A DNA stretch of 35,750 nucleotides from an uncultured Actinobaculum sp. (GCA_938020505.1 CALIHR010000042.1:1-35750), one strand, 5' to 3'; positions 16,264-23,704 are shown, counted from the first letter of the stretch. A program made the numbers and translations. The notes: generated from the sequence alone by a model not told the origin.

Positions 16264-18531
16264 CTATGGGATCTCCAGGGACCAATTGCCTCCCGTGGTA
16301 TCGATCAATACCAAACTTTCGCCGGTCTTTGCCGGGATTGTGACGTCCTTTTCGACGGCTGCTTTTTGTTCTTTGATGAAAGAGTTCGCCTTGGCGCTGC
16401 CGTCGGTGGGCCACAGAGTGCCGGTGATTCGCCCGCTGGAGGTGTTGCCGACGAACTTGAAGGTCGCCGAGGACTCGCCCCCGCGATACAAGAAGGTCTC
16501 ATACGAGTTTCCGGCTATCGTCGCGCCCTTCGAGACTGTTGGAATGGAAGAGATCGGATAAACGCGGATCAGCCACGGGCCAGGGGCCATCACCCTGATC
16601 TTCGCCGTCTGTTTCCCGTTGGCGAAGGCGTCGAGCGGGAAGGTGCCCGTCGTCTTCTCGTCCTTGACCATTCCGCCAAAACGCTCCGTTTGCGACCCGG
16701 CGGCGTCCAGCGCCTCAAAAAGGAAGATTCCGTAATTCGACCCCGGGTTGATTTCGAAGTAGAGAAGAACAGGCCGGTTTCCCTGAGGCTTCTGGATGTC
16801 TATCGTTTGAGAGCGGTCGCCCTGATACTCCTTGAATGTGCCGGTGAGCGCAGGCCGAGTCGGTTTGGCTGGGGCCACCGTGCTCGCCGGAGTGGTTTCG
16901 TCGTCTGTCGGCTCGTCGGTGTCGGAACTCTTGGTCCGGGGCGACGTCGTCGTGGACGTGGACGGCGAAGGCTTGGCGGTGGGTTCGTCCTTGCCGTCCT
17001 TCATGAGCTTCGGGACGAAGATGATGGCGGCCGCGATGGCGACGACCGCCACCACCGACATGACCGTCAGACCGACTTTGCTTGTGAGGAAAGACTTCCG
17101 AGGCGTGCCGTCAAGGCCGAAAGGCATGCCCGTGCCGAAATCCGATGAGGCTCCGTAGGTCGGGCTCGAACCCTGGCCGTGAGCGGAGTAGTCGGCTCCC
17201 GCCCCGGGCACCGGCCCGCCCGCCGTCTGGCTTTCGGGGGCAGGAGTCCCGGGTTCGGCGGACTGCCCGACGCCGGCCTGCGAGGCGAACCTCGATTGCG
17301 GACCGGCCGACGATGCGAATCCCGGCTGACCCGAGGAACCCTGGAGCCCCTGCTGACTCGACGAACCCGAGCCCGCAAAACCTGATGGAGCCGAAGAAGC
17401 CGACGGAGGGAACCCCGACTGGCTTGACGCGCCCTGGAACCTCGGCTGGTTCAACGAACCCGGCTGCTGGAAACCCGGCTGGTCGCCGAAATTGTATCGT
17501 TCGGTCGGTTGATAACCGGCGCTTTGAGCAGAGGGCGACGAAGAGGCCGACGGCGCCGGCCCCGCCTGCGAAGGGTTCGGCGCGGATGCGCCGAACGGAG
17601 GCTGCGCAGGCGCGGCTTGCCCTGAACCTGGCGTCGACTGAGCCGGACCGGGAGCCGCCTGACCCGCGCCGGGGATTGGCTGCCCGGAGCCGAAACCCGC
17701 CGGTCCCGAATGGGACGGCGGCCGCCCCGGGCGGAACGCGGATTGGCCCGAAGACGGCTCGGAGCCAAAGCCCGCTTGCCCCGAAGCGGACGGCTGCGCG
17801 CCGCCAGATTCGAATTGCCGTGAACCAGGCGCGGATGCGGAAGGCTCCGAACTTGACGCCGAGTAAGCCGACGGTGTCGAGAAGGCGCTTGGAGCGGGGC
17901 CGCTGCCTGAGGGGGCCTGGCTCCCGGCCGGGACGTTTCGCCCTCCGGGGACGAAAGGCTGGCCTCCGGCAGAGCCCGCAGACGCAGCACCCGCAGGCGC
18001 AGAGTCCGCCGTCACAAACCTCGGGTGCGAGGACTCTGGCGCGGCGCCGGCCCTGAAAGCGGGGCCGGGCGCGGCATTCGCCTGGCCGGCGGGATCCGGA
18101 GTCTGCTGCTGCGAACTCGGCGGCTCGGGCGGCGCGGCGTGCGCGCCAGAGCCGTTCCTTCTCCTCGAAGAGCGCCTCGGCAGGCGGGAAATGGTCTCGT
18201 CAGCCGAGTTCGAGCTCCAGTCAGACTCGTCGGAGTCCCCGGCGGAAGGCGAACCTCCCGCCGAAGGCGAATTCGCGGAGGAACTAGAATCGGCGGGAAA
18301 ACGAGTGTCGTCGGATCCGTACGAAGAGTCGGGTGCGTACGGCGAATCGGACGAATCGGCCGGCGAAGAGGCGGAGGGAAGAAGGGTGGCATCGACATCG
18401 ACGTCCTCCACCCAGAAGTTCCAGCCAGCGGGGGCCGGGCCCCAAGCGGGATCGGGCCTCCAACCAGCAGGAGGGGCCCACCCGTCGGGCGCCGGCGGCC
18501 AGTTCGGCGGTGGGTTGAATCTTTTGGACAT
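16264..18531 (-). CDS. Large Pro/Ser/Gly/Gln-rich single-pass membrane protein with extracellular domain
   Basis: 755 residues from the ATG at 18531, preceded by CAGGAG. The N-terminus carries tryptophan/proline repeats (PPPNWPPAPDGWAPP, then GWRPDPAWGPAPAGW), as in many actinobacterial membrane proteins. Residues about 60-480 are low-complexity Pro, Ser, Gly, Gln and Ala. One membrane span, VGLTVMSVVAVVAIAAAIIF, lies about 488-508, with KLMKDGK after it. A Ser/Thr/Pro linker leads to a roughly 190-residue extracellular, probably beta-rich domain ending in NWSLEIP. With no signal peptide it should be inside-to-outside (N-in, C-out), the layout of receptors of Ser/Thr kinase or secretion systems, but no kinase is seen. 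I do not recognise the extracellular domain. Function unknown. Confidence 0.78.
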   Translation of the reverse strand: MSKRFNPPPNWPPAPDGWAPPAGWRPDPAWGPAPAGWNFWVEDVDVDATLLPSASSPADSSDSPYAPDSSYGSDDTRFPADSSSSANSPSAGGSPSAGDSDESDWSSNSADETISRLPRRSSRRRNGSGAHAAPPEPPSSQQQTPDPAGQANAAPGPAFRAGAAPESSHPRFVTADSAPAGAASAGSAGGQPFVPGGRNVPAGSQAPSGSGPAPSAFSTPSAYSASSSEPSASAPGSRQFESGGAQPSASGQAGFGSEPSSGQSAFRPGRPPSHSGPAGFGSGQPIPGAGQAAPGPAQSTPGSGQAAPAQPPFGASAPNPSQAGPAPSASSSPSAQSAGYQPTERYNFGDQPGFQQPGSLNQPRFQGASSQSGFPPSASSAPSGFAGSGSSSQQGLQGSSGQPGFASSAGPQSRFASQAGVGQSAEPGTPAPESQTAGGPVPGAGADYSAHGQGSSPTYGASSDFGTGMPFGLDGTPRKSFLTSKVGLTVMSVVAVVAIAAAIIFVPKLMKDGKDEPTAKPSPSTSTTTSPRTKSSDTDEPTDDETTPASTVAPAKPTRPALTGTFKEYQGDRSQTIDIQKPQGNRPVLLYFEINPGSNYGIFLFEALDAAGSQTERFGGMVKDEKTTGTFPLDAFANGKQTAKIRVMAPGPWLIRVYPISSIPTVSKGATIAGNSYETFLYRGGESSATFKFVGNTSSGRITGTLWPTDGSAKANSFIKEQKAAVEKDVTIPAKTGESLVLIDTTGGNWSLEIP

Positions 18532-18639
18532 GAGCAACACTCCTGTGGTGCGTGAAACGACGATGCCATTGTCCCACGCACTCCCCCACTCGCCGCCACT
18601 CATGTCCACGGTGCGAAACGTCTCAAGCGACGGACGTTA

Positions 18640-18693
18640 TAAGTTCATAGAGATAAGTTCATAGAGACAGGAATAAGTTCATAGAGACAGGAA
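18640..18693. repeat. Tandem repeat TAAGTTCATAGAGACAGGAA (14+20+20)
   Basis: A 14-base partial unit (18640-18653) is followed by two perfect 20-base units (18654-18673 and 18674-18693). It lies just beyond the 3' end of the predicted crRNA-like RNA on the minus strand and upstream of the large membrane-protein gene. The function is unknown. Confidence 0.9.
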
Positions 18694-18713
18694 TGGCCAA
18701 GCCTCCTGATCCT

Positions 18714-18786
18714 GACCAATCCCCGCAAGCGCGGGGTACACGCAATACACCCTATCCATAGGAGGATCACCCTCGCAGACGCGAGG
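18714..18786 (-). ncRNA. creA: CreA-like antitoxin RNA: pseudo-repeat, 22-nt pseudo-spacer, pseudo-repeat
   Basis: Read on the minus strand, 18791-18764 is a degenerate CRISPR repeat that ends in GAGGGTGATCC like the array repeat (GGGGGTGATCC) and folds as CCTCGC-GTCT-GCGAGG; its C-to-T and G-to-A changes are compensatory. Next come 22 bases (18763-18742), then a second repeat-like element at 18741-18714 with CCCCGCGCTTGCGGGG. After Cas6e cleavage the 8-nt handle would be GTGATCCT and the guide would begin CCTATGGATAGGGTGTA. That guide matches the minus strand at 18864-18848 at 13 of 17 positions (1-5, 9-11, 13-17). The 18867-18865 trinucleotide AAC supplies a PAM. The RNA would start at about 18784-18786. 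The CreA identity is inferred; the structure is seen. Confidence 0.75.
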
Positions 18787-18790
18787 CGTG

Positions 18791-18819
18791 AGTGTAAATC
18801 GAAACACGCCCACCATCAA
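18791..18819 (-). promoter_or_regulatory. Promoter of the CreA-like RNA
   Basis: On the minus strand TTGATG (18819-18814) and TACACT (18796-18791) are separated by exactly 17 bases. The predicted transcription start, about 5-7 bases beyond TACACT, falls at 18784-18786, the first base pairs of the pseudo-repeat hairpin, so the RNA would need little or no 5' trimming. Confidence 0.7.
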
Positions 18820-18832
18820 TGAGGGCCCGTTA

Positions 18833-18867
18833 TTCGATTGATTCAGTTACACTCTAAATATAGGGTT
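18833..18867 (+). promoter_or_regulatory. creT promoter region and CreA/Cascade target
   Basis: AT-rich promoter-like sequence precedes the small ORFs: TTGATT at 18838-18843 and TATAGG at 18859-18864 or TAAATA at 18855-18860, with non-ideal spacing. The minus strand here carries AAC (18867-18865) followed by CCTATATTTAGAGTGTA (18864-18848), the match to the CreA-like guide. Cascade bound over 18833-18864 would cover the promoter. Confidence 0.6.
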
Positions 18868-18904
18868 ACATAAAACGAGCTCACGAAAGAAGGAGGTGCC
18901 CGTA

Positions 18905-18952
18905 ATGCCGAACTTTTGGCGGAACTTAAACCTAGGAAGGAGGTTGTCATGA
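18905..18952 (+). CDS. Tiny ORF 1 of the CreT-like transcript (15 aa)
   Basis: ATG at 18905 with GAAGGAGG 8-15 bases upstream. It encodes MPNFWRNLNLGRRLS. Its last codons include CTA, GGA and the tandem rare arginine pair AGG AGG, which at the same time forms the Shine-Dalgarno site of the next ORF. The stop TGA overlaps the next ATG (ATGA). A strong SD followed by a mini-ORF with rare codons is known for archaeal CreT RNA toxins, which tie up scarce tRNAs; a leader-peptide role is an alternative. No homolog recognised. Confidence 0.55.
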   Translation: MPNFWRNLNLGRRLS

Positions 18953-19062
18953 CGCTTCGAGATAAGAGTCGATGGCGCGACGTTTTTCACTTCGTCAGTG
19001 GAATGGTTTCGTTAGTGAAAGACGTCGCTACCATCGTTGTCATACTCCTTAACTTCATATAG
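18949..19062 (+). CDS. creT: Tiny ORF 2: putative CreT-like toxic peptide (37 aa)
   Basis: ATG at 18949 preceded by GGAAGGAGG, one of the strongest Shine-Dalgarno sites in the window. The 37-residue product starts with a basic, Trp-containing part (MTLRDKSRWRDVFHF) and ends in the hydrophobic stretch VATIVVILLNFI, giving the look of a short membrane-acting peptide as in type I toxins. It has several codons rare in this GC-rich genome (TTA and two ATA, the last just before TAG). It is too short for usual gene callers. The toxin role is inferred from its size, its composition and the CreA-like RNA that targets its promoter. Confidence 0.6.
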   Translation: MTLRDKSRWRDVFHFVSGMVSLVKDVATIVVILLNFI

Positions 19063-19273
19063 AGGTTAACGATTTGGGAAGGATACATCCCACACGAGGT
19101 TTGGGAAACTAACGCACAAGATGTACCCAACCCCTAGCAATGGTACCAGGCATAGGGCAAAACCGAGAGGGTCAAGCTGCTTTAGAAGCTTCGACGGCTT
19201 CCCCTGACAGCTGAAAAGACGTCATCTCACAAGTACGCTTCCATCACATCCTCCGTTTCCATCGTCTACGGTC
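19063..19273. other. Intergenic between the tiny ORFs and cas2
   Basis: About 210 bases between convergent transcripts. It contains a weak stem GAAGC/GCTTC near 19182-19198 and no convincing T-tract terminator. No further ORF with a Shine-Dalgarno site is seen. Confidence 0.35.
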
Positions 19274-19678
19274 CTATCGCCGTCGGGAGCCGCCAAAACG
19301 ACGCCTTCGCGCGGCGATCGACCACGACTCTTTCGGGGCCGACGAAACGCCCGGCGCCGAGAAACTCTGGGCGCCTCTGCCTTTGCGCCCAGCTCCTTCC
19401 ACTGCCTTCCAAGGGCTCTGCATGACGAGCATCCCTTCGACGTCGAGCGGCGTGCGATCGTGCCCGAGCGAGAGAATCGCGTACCGCTGTTCCGACCTGA
19501 CCGGATAAATCATCAGCGCTCTGCCCTGGCCGAGATTCTCTGCGATGAGCTCCCAAACCTGGTCCCTGACCCGACCCGAAAGACGCCCCACGAATACGCC
19601 GGTTGAGACTTCAAGCAGCCACCGGGTCAGCGCGCCGCGAAGCCCGGCGGGAGCCGCGGAAAGGACGACGACGACCAT
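19274..19678 (-). CDS. cas2: Cas2, type I-E (CasA2e-type) with C-terminal extension
   Basis: 134 residues from the ATG at 19678. The ferredoxin-fold core is typical of type I-E Cas2: MVVVVLSAAPAGLRGALTRW, then EVSTGVFVGRLSGRVRDQVWE and LIYPVRSEQRY-like residues (seen as MIYPVRSEQRY). Cas2 dimers hold two Cas1 dimers in the spacer integration complex. E. coli Cas2 has 94 residues; this protein adds about 40, rich in Ser, Arg and Gly (KGRGAQSF to FGGSRRR), of unknown function. It is the last gene of the cas operon, 15 bases after cas1. Confidence 0.93.
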   Translation of the reverse strand: MVVVVLSAAPAGLRGALTRWLLEVSTGVFVGRLSGRVRDQVWELIAENLGQGRALMIYPVRSEQRYAILSLGHDRTPLDVEGMLVMQSPWKAVEGAGRKGRGAQSFSAPGVSSAPKESWSIAARRRRFGGSRRR

Positions 19679-19693
19679 ACGGCTTGCCCAGCC

Positions 19694-20641
19694 TTACTCT
19701 TCGTCGTCCAAAGACTCTAAGGCAAGCGCGTGGTTCATGCCGCCTGCAATGGCCTTGCGCTGGTAGTCCCACAGAGAGACGACGTTCACCTGGAGGTCCT
19801 CCCCCTCGTCGACCTCGAAAAGCTTGTGGATGTCGCGCACCGACCGCTCAATGACTTTCAGCTCAAATATTCGATCGCGGACCCGGCGTCGGGTGGTGAC
19901 GGCAATGTCGCTCATGTCTTCGGCGACGACGTCGAAAGCGATGGGGATCGTCACGTCCGCCTTGTACAGGTCGGCGATGTCGTAGACGAAGGAGCGCTCA
20001 TGACCCGTGTGAACGAATCCCAGGCCCGGCGAGCATCCCAGTGAAACGACGACGGCGTGGATCACCCCGTAAAGCGCAGCGTGTGCGGCAGACAGCGCCT
20101 GATTGATCGGATCTGAGGCGTCGAAATCGTCGTACTCGTATTCGCGGCGCTTCCACGGCACTCCGGTGCGCCTAGAGTTCTCACGATAGACGGAACGAAT
20201 TCGGGCGCCTTCCCGTCCTCGCAGCTGTTGCATCGTCAAGCCGTCGACGTCCTCGCCCGCGAAACGCATCGTGTACATTTCCCTGGCGACCGCCAGCCGT
20301 TTTTGCGGGGAGGAGACCCGGGCCGCCTGCTCCACGAGCAGCCTGCTCGACGTCGCCAGGGACCTGCCGTGGGCGTAGTAGCGCACCCCGCGCTCGCCGA
20401 CCCACACCGCGGCAGTCCCGCACTCGCCCAAAAGAGACATCGCTTGGTGGCTCACCGAGGTCCCCGGGCCCAGCAACACCGCGAGAAGCGACGCCGCCGG
20501 AATGCGGACCATGCCCTTGTCGTCACGCGCCGTCACGGCGCCGTCCTCGCGATGGACGACGCAATGCTCCAAGTAAAGAAAGGACATCCGATCGTCCGCG
20601 CGAGGAAGCGCCGTGACGGGAACGGGAAGCAGGCGCGCCAC
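19694..20641 (-). CDS. cas1: Cas1, type I-E integrase
   Basis: 315 residues, the usual type I-E size. Metal-binding active-site residues can be placed by comparison with E. coli Cas1 (E141, H208, D221): E144 in LRGREGARIRS, H211 in LGFVHTGHERSFVYDIADLYK (partly quoted: GFVHTGHERSFVYDIADLYK), and D224 in DIADLYK. Cas1 catalyses integration of spacers at the leader end of the array. It lies 4 bases downstream of cas6e and is followed by cas2, so adaptation genes are co-transcribed with Cascade genes. All catalytic residues are present, so the array should be able to grow. Confidence 0.97.
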   Translation of the reverse strand: MARLLPVPVTALPRADDRMSFLYLEHCVVHREDGAVTARDDKGMVRIPAASLLAVLLGPGTSVSHQAMSLLGECGTAAVWVGERGVRYYAHGRSLATSSRLLVEQAARVSSPQKRLAVAREMYTMRFAGEDVDGLTMQQLRGREGARIRSVYRENSRRTGVPWKRREYEYDDFDASDPINQALSAAHAALYGVIHAVVVSLGCSPGLGFVHTGHERSFVYDIADLYKADVTIPIAFDVVAEDMSDIAVTTRRRVRDRIFELKVIERSVRDIHKLFEVDEGEDLQVNVVSLWDYQRKAIAGGMNHALALESLDDEE

Positions 20642-20645
20642 GGCT

Positions 20646-21602
20646 CTACTCCCTCGGGCGCGCCAAGGTCATGAGACCGCAGCCGTATGCCTTCGACGGA
20701 CCGAGCCCGTTGACGAGCGTCTGGCGAAAGGCCCCGACGTCCTCGATCCGGAGAATTCCCTCGTAGACGACGCGTCCAATCGTGACCTTGCCTGACTTCT
20801 GAGTCTCGCGATCCTTCCTGTCGAACACAGGTTTTTCACGCCGGACAACCAAGAGCGAGGCGCGATCATTCGGATCATCGTCTTGCCCGGCTGAGCCTTC
20901 GAGCGCCTCGGCAGCAGCGACGCTTTGCTCGCGTGCAGCGGCGCCTCCCAGTTTGCCGTTCTCTCCCAATTCGACGCCCTTGGCCCAGCCATCCTCGCCG
21001 TGCCTCGCGAGCCCCGGCCCGGCGGGCGCCATCGGGATCGAGAACCCCTGCCTCTCCGCGCGTCTGAGCAGCCAATCTCTCTGTTGTCTCGCAGTCACGT
21101 GCCCGTACCGTTTGCCCCGCCTGTCCGGCCCCCTGTTCTCATTGTGCACCGGATTCGCAGCGAGCCTGAAAGCCCAGGTTTGGCCTTCGGCCAGCCGGGA
21201 AAGGAAACCTTCGTAGTCGAGCGTGCGAGCCGGCTGGGACGAAGTCGCGTCCGCCTCGATCTGCGACATGTCCGGGCGCGCGGGCGAGAGCACGTACAGG
21301 GCGACGCCGAAGTCCCCCTGGTCCACCCGCCACAGCACACGCCCCGCCCCGGAGGCTTCGGCGCGGGCCGTCGGGGTTTCGGCGCCAACCGAGGCCGAAG
21401 TTTCAGCGCGGACCGACGCCGGGATTCCGGCGTCGGCAGGCAGCGCCTCAGGCAGACTCCGGGCCAGCTCATGCCCATCGTCGCCGATGCTCCGGCCGCG
21501 ATCACACGCCTTCATGACGACTGCGTGCATCACCTGCGGCGAGCCGAGCAGCCTTCTCGCGAACCGACGCCGCGGATCGAGTTCTATCTTCGTCAGATAC
21601 AT
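20646..21602 (-). CDS. cas6e: Cas6e (Cse3) crRNA endoribonuclease
   Basis: 318 residues from the ATG at 21602, which is preceded by GAGGTGG; the frame is open further upstream but that part overlaps cas5e. The N-terminus MYLTKIELDPRRRFARRLLG is typical, and H26 in QVMHAVV corresponds to the catalytic histidine of Thermus Cse3. The C-terminal glycine-rich RNA-binding loop is GLGPSKAYGCGLMTLA. It cleaves pre-crRNA at the 3' base of the repeat hairpin and remains bound. It is longer than usual (about 200-230 residues) owing to Ala/Glu-rich insertions near residues 55-90 and 225-260. Confidence 0.95.
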   Translation of the reverse strand: MYLTKIELDPRRRFARRLLGSPQVMHAVVMKACDRGRSIGDDGHELARSLPEALPADAGIPASVRAETSASVGAETPTARAEASGAGRVLWRVDQGDFGVALYVLSPARPDMSQIEADATSSQPARTLDYEGFLSRLAEGQTWAFRLAANPVHNENRGPDRRGKRYGHVTARQQRDWLLRRAERQGFSIPMAPAGPGLARHGEDGWAKGVELGENGKLGGAAAREQSVAAAEALEGSAGQDDDPNDRASLLVVRREKPVFDRKDRETQKSGKVTIGRVVYEGILRIEDVGAFRQTLVNGLGPSKAYGCGLMTLARPRE

Positions 21603-21618
21603 CTTCCACCTCGCATGC

Positions 21619-22506
21619 CTAACTTTCCTCCGACAGTTCGGCCATCGGATCGTGATAGTCGGGCTCGATTCCACCGGACGCATTGCCGAGGCCCGCCTCT
21701 AAGCCGACTTCGACATCGCGTCCCGGTTCAGGTTGTCGGTCCGCTTCGGCGCCGCGGCCGGGTTCGGTCTCAGCATCCAGTTCGGCCATCGGATCATGAT
21801 GGTCTTCGCCCCGCCCAGAACGCATCGCTGAGCCTTCCCGCGACGGTTCGCCTTTCACTCTCACCATGTGACGCTCGATGTCGCGGAAGGAGTATTCACG
21901 ACGTCGTGGATCGAAAGAAAGGGGAACATCGCGACTGCCTCGAAGGTCGTTTGTGTGCTCCCCGTCGGGCACGGCGTCTTTGTCAAGGAGGATCTCGACT
22001 TCTCTGACGTCGCGATTGCGCCCGCGATACCAGGAGGAAGCAAGCCACGGCTCATCTTTTAGAGATTCAAGGAGATCTGCGTCGCGCAACCCAAGCGAAA
22101 CGGGCAGAGCAGGCGGGCACGAGCGCCGTCCCAGATATAGAGGGAAAGAGGGATGCCGCACAGCGCAATCGAGCCGCTCGACCGTTTCTTGCTCGCCTTC
22201 GATTCCAGCGAGGAAAATCGCATCCGAAAGATAATAGCGGTTGGACAGGGGCATCGATTTGGAGCCGTCGAGCGTGCGCGCCGTGTGGAAGTCGCGCACG
22301 ACAGTCCCCGGCTGGTCTTTTCGCACGCCGAAACGCAGCGTCAGCAGGTCCTCGATCGGGTCGGTGCGCCGCTTGCCGACAGCTGCGGCCAGCATTCCAA
22401 TAATGCCGCTTTTAGAAGGGGCGAGTTCCGTTGCACGCACCGTGAATCGAGATTTGACGCCCCAGGCCTGCAAGGGGCCCGCGAGTCGCAAGAGGAGTAC
22501 CGCCAT
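21619..22506 (-). CDS. cas5e: Cas5e with duplicated acidic C-terminal tail
   Basis: 295 residues. The family N-terminus is clear: MAVLLLRLAGPLQAWGVKSR, PSKSGIIGMLAAAVGK and VRDFHTARTL, followed by PLSNRYYLSDAIFLAGIEG and a C-terminal RHMVRVKGE. Cas5e binds the 5' handle of the crRNA in Cascade. The last about 65 residues are an acidic, Glu/Asp/Gly-rich extension with the motif HDPMAEL present twice (near residues 237 and 285), caused by a direct DNA repeat. It sits between cas7e and cas6e, 3 bases after cas7e. Confidence 0.95.
   Translation of the reverse strand: MAVLLLRLAGPLQAWGVKSRFTVRATELAPSKSGIIGMLAAAVGKRRTDPIEDLLTLRFGVRKDQPGTVVRDFHTARTLDGSKSMPLSNRYYLSDAIFLAGIEGEQETVERLDCAVRHPSFPLYLGRRSCPPALPVSLGLRDADLLESLKDEPWLASSWYRGRNRDVREVEILLDKDAVPDGEHTNDLRGSRDVPLSFDPRRREYSFRDIERHMVRVKGEPSREGSAMRSGRGEDHHDPMAELDAETEPGRGAEADRQPEPGRDVEVGLEAGLGNASGGIEPDYHDPMAELSEES
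21634..21804. repeat. Direct repeat inside the cas5e 3' end
   Basis: A 27-base unit with two differences occurs at 21634-21660 and again at 21778-21804, 144 bases (48 codons) apart. It encodes HDPMAEL twice in the Cas5e tail, the second time just before the stop. Confidence 0.8.
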
Positions 22507-22509
22507 CTC

Positions 22510-23655
22510 TCACTCCGAGGCCGGAAGGCGTGATTCGACGACGTTGCGCACTTCATCAGCGAGTTCATTGAAAGCGACTCGCTCCCCGAGGGACTCCGCC
22601 CCCTCATAATCCTCATAGTCCTCGAGGCTCACCACAAAGGCGCGCCTTGGCTTGACGCCGAAAGCTTCCTCCAATTGCGCCTCGTATTCAACGAGTTTGC
22701 GCACGGACTTTGCCACGAATCCCTCGGTGTCGCTCTTGGGGACCGGCTTTTCAAAGGCGCCGACGAGCGAAACAGGCTGGTCGTCGCGCACCTGCACAAC
22801 CACCATGCTGGGCAGCGTCCGATTGGCGAAGGTGTTCTGTTTGCCGGTCGGCATTGTCTTGACAAAGCCTTCGATAAAGGAGGCAAGCGCTCGAAGCGTC
22901 GCCTCGCCGTCGCCCAGGTTTTCATGCAGCAAGTCAAGATTGACCGTGGCATAGCGGTACATTGTGGCGGATGAGAACTCGATGGTTCCCATCATTCCGG
23001 CCCCTGCATCCTCTCTTTCTTCGGCGCGAGATTTGGCGTCGTCCACAGCGGTGAAGAAATCGAACTCGTTCTCTGCCGCATGCGTCGAGATTGCGTGGGC
23101 CACTTGGCACGCGGCGTCGACGTTGAGATCGGCGTCGTCCGCCACCATGCGCCCGAAGAGGGCGACGTCGATCGAGTTCTCCGATTTGAAGACCTTCTTG
23201 ACTTCTTTCTTCTCCAGCTCCTCGCCAGAGCGAGCGCTCTCCACGGCCAGTTTGGCCAACTGCGCTATCTGCATGTTGGAAAGGAACAGAAGATAACCCG
23301 ATTCCTTCGCCTTCTTTGAGGCTTCCTCGCCTTTCTCTCCCCCCGACTTGATCTTGATCTTGGTGGCGTTGAAGACTTTTTCGGCTAAAGCTTGAGCATT
23401 GTCTCCGAGGTCTTCTGCTTGCCGGGTTATTTCTTTGGCGAGGATGTCGACGACGCGTTTGGTCCGCGTGCCAAGATCCTCTCTGTCGAGATGCGCGTCG
23501 AAGAAGCTCCGTGTGACGTGTTTCCACGCCTGGCTCGAGACCCTCAGACGCTTCACGCCGCCGTACATCGCCGACTTCGGCGAACCCGTGTCGTCGCGAT
23601 TGACGCAGCTGGGCGGGATGTTTTGGATGATGTGGACATCGATATAGGTGCTCAT
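22510..23655 (-). CDS. cas7e: Cas7e (Cse4/CasC) Cascade backbone
   Basis: 381 residues, a standard length. It begins MSTYIDVHIIQNIPPSCVNR, followed by DDTGSPKSAMYGGVKRLRVS and SSQAWKHVTRSFF, the conserved start of type I-E Cas7. Later blocks include MQIAQLAKLAVE, GRMVADDADLNVDAACQVAH and ANRTLPSMVVVQVRDDQPVS. Six copies polymerise along the crRNA and flip out every sixth base of the guide-target duplex. The ATG has GAGGAA 7-12 bases upstream. Intact. Confidence 0.97.
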   Translation of the reverse strand: MSTYIDVHIIQNIPPSCVNRDDTGSPKSAMYGGVKRLRVSSQAWKHVTRSFFDAHLDREDLGTRTKRVVDILAKEITRQAEDLGDNAQALAEKVFNATKIKIKSGGEKGEEASKKAKESGYLLFLSNMQIAQLAKLAVESARSGEELEKKEVKKVFKSENSIDVALFGRMVADDADLNVDAACQVAHAISTHAAENEFDFFTAVDDAKSRAEEREDAGAGMMGTIEFSSATMYRYATVNLDLLHENLGDGEATLRALASFIEGFVKTMPTGKQNTFANRTLPSMVVVQVRDDQPVSLVGAFEKPVPKSDTEGFVAKSVRKLVEYEAQLEEAFGVKPRRAFVVSLEDYEDYEGAESLGERVAFNELADEVRNVVESRLPASE

Positions 23656-23704
23656 TTTGTTCCTCTAATTTAGGTTGTTTTGTGGCGCTTTTGACGCCTG
23701 AGTT

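Noticed and set aside
18714..18791. Reading the two pseudo-repeats as a simple fossil mini-array
   Set aside because: The shortened 22-nt spacer, compensatory hairpin change, well-placed promoter and guide match to the adjacent promoter fit a functional crRNA-like RNA better, although decay cannot be excluded from sequence alone.
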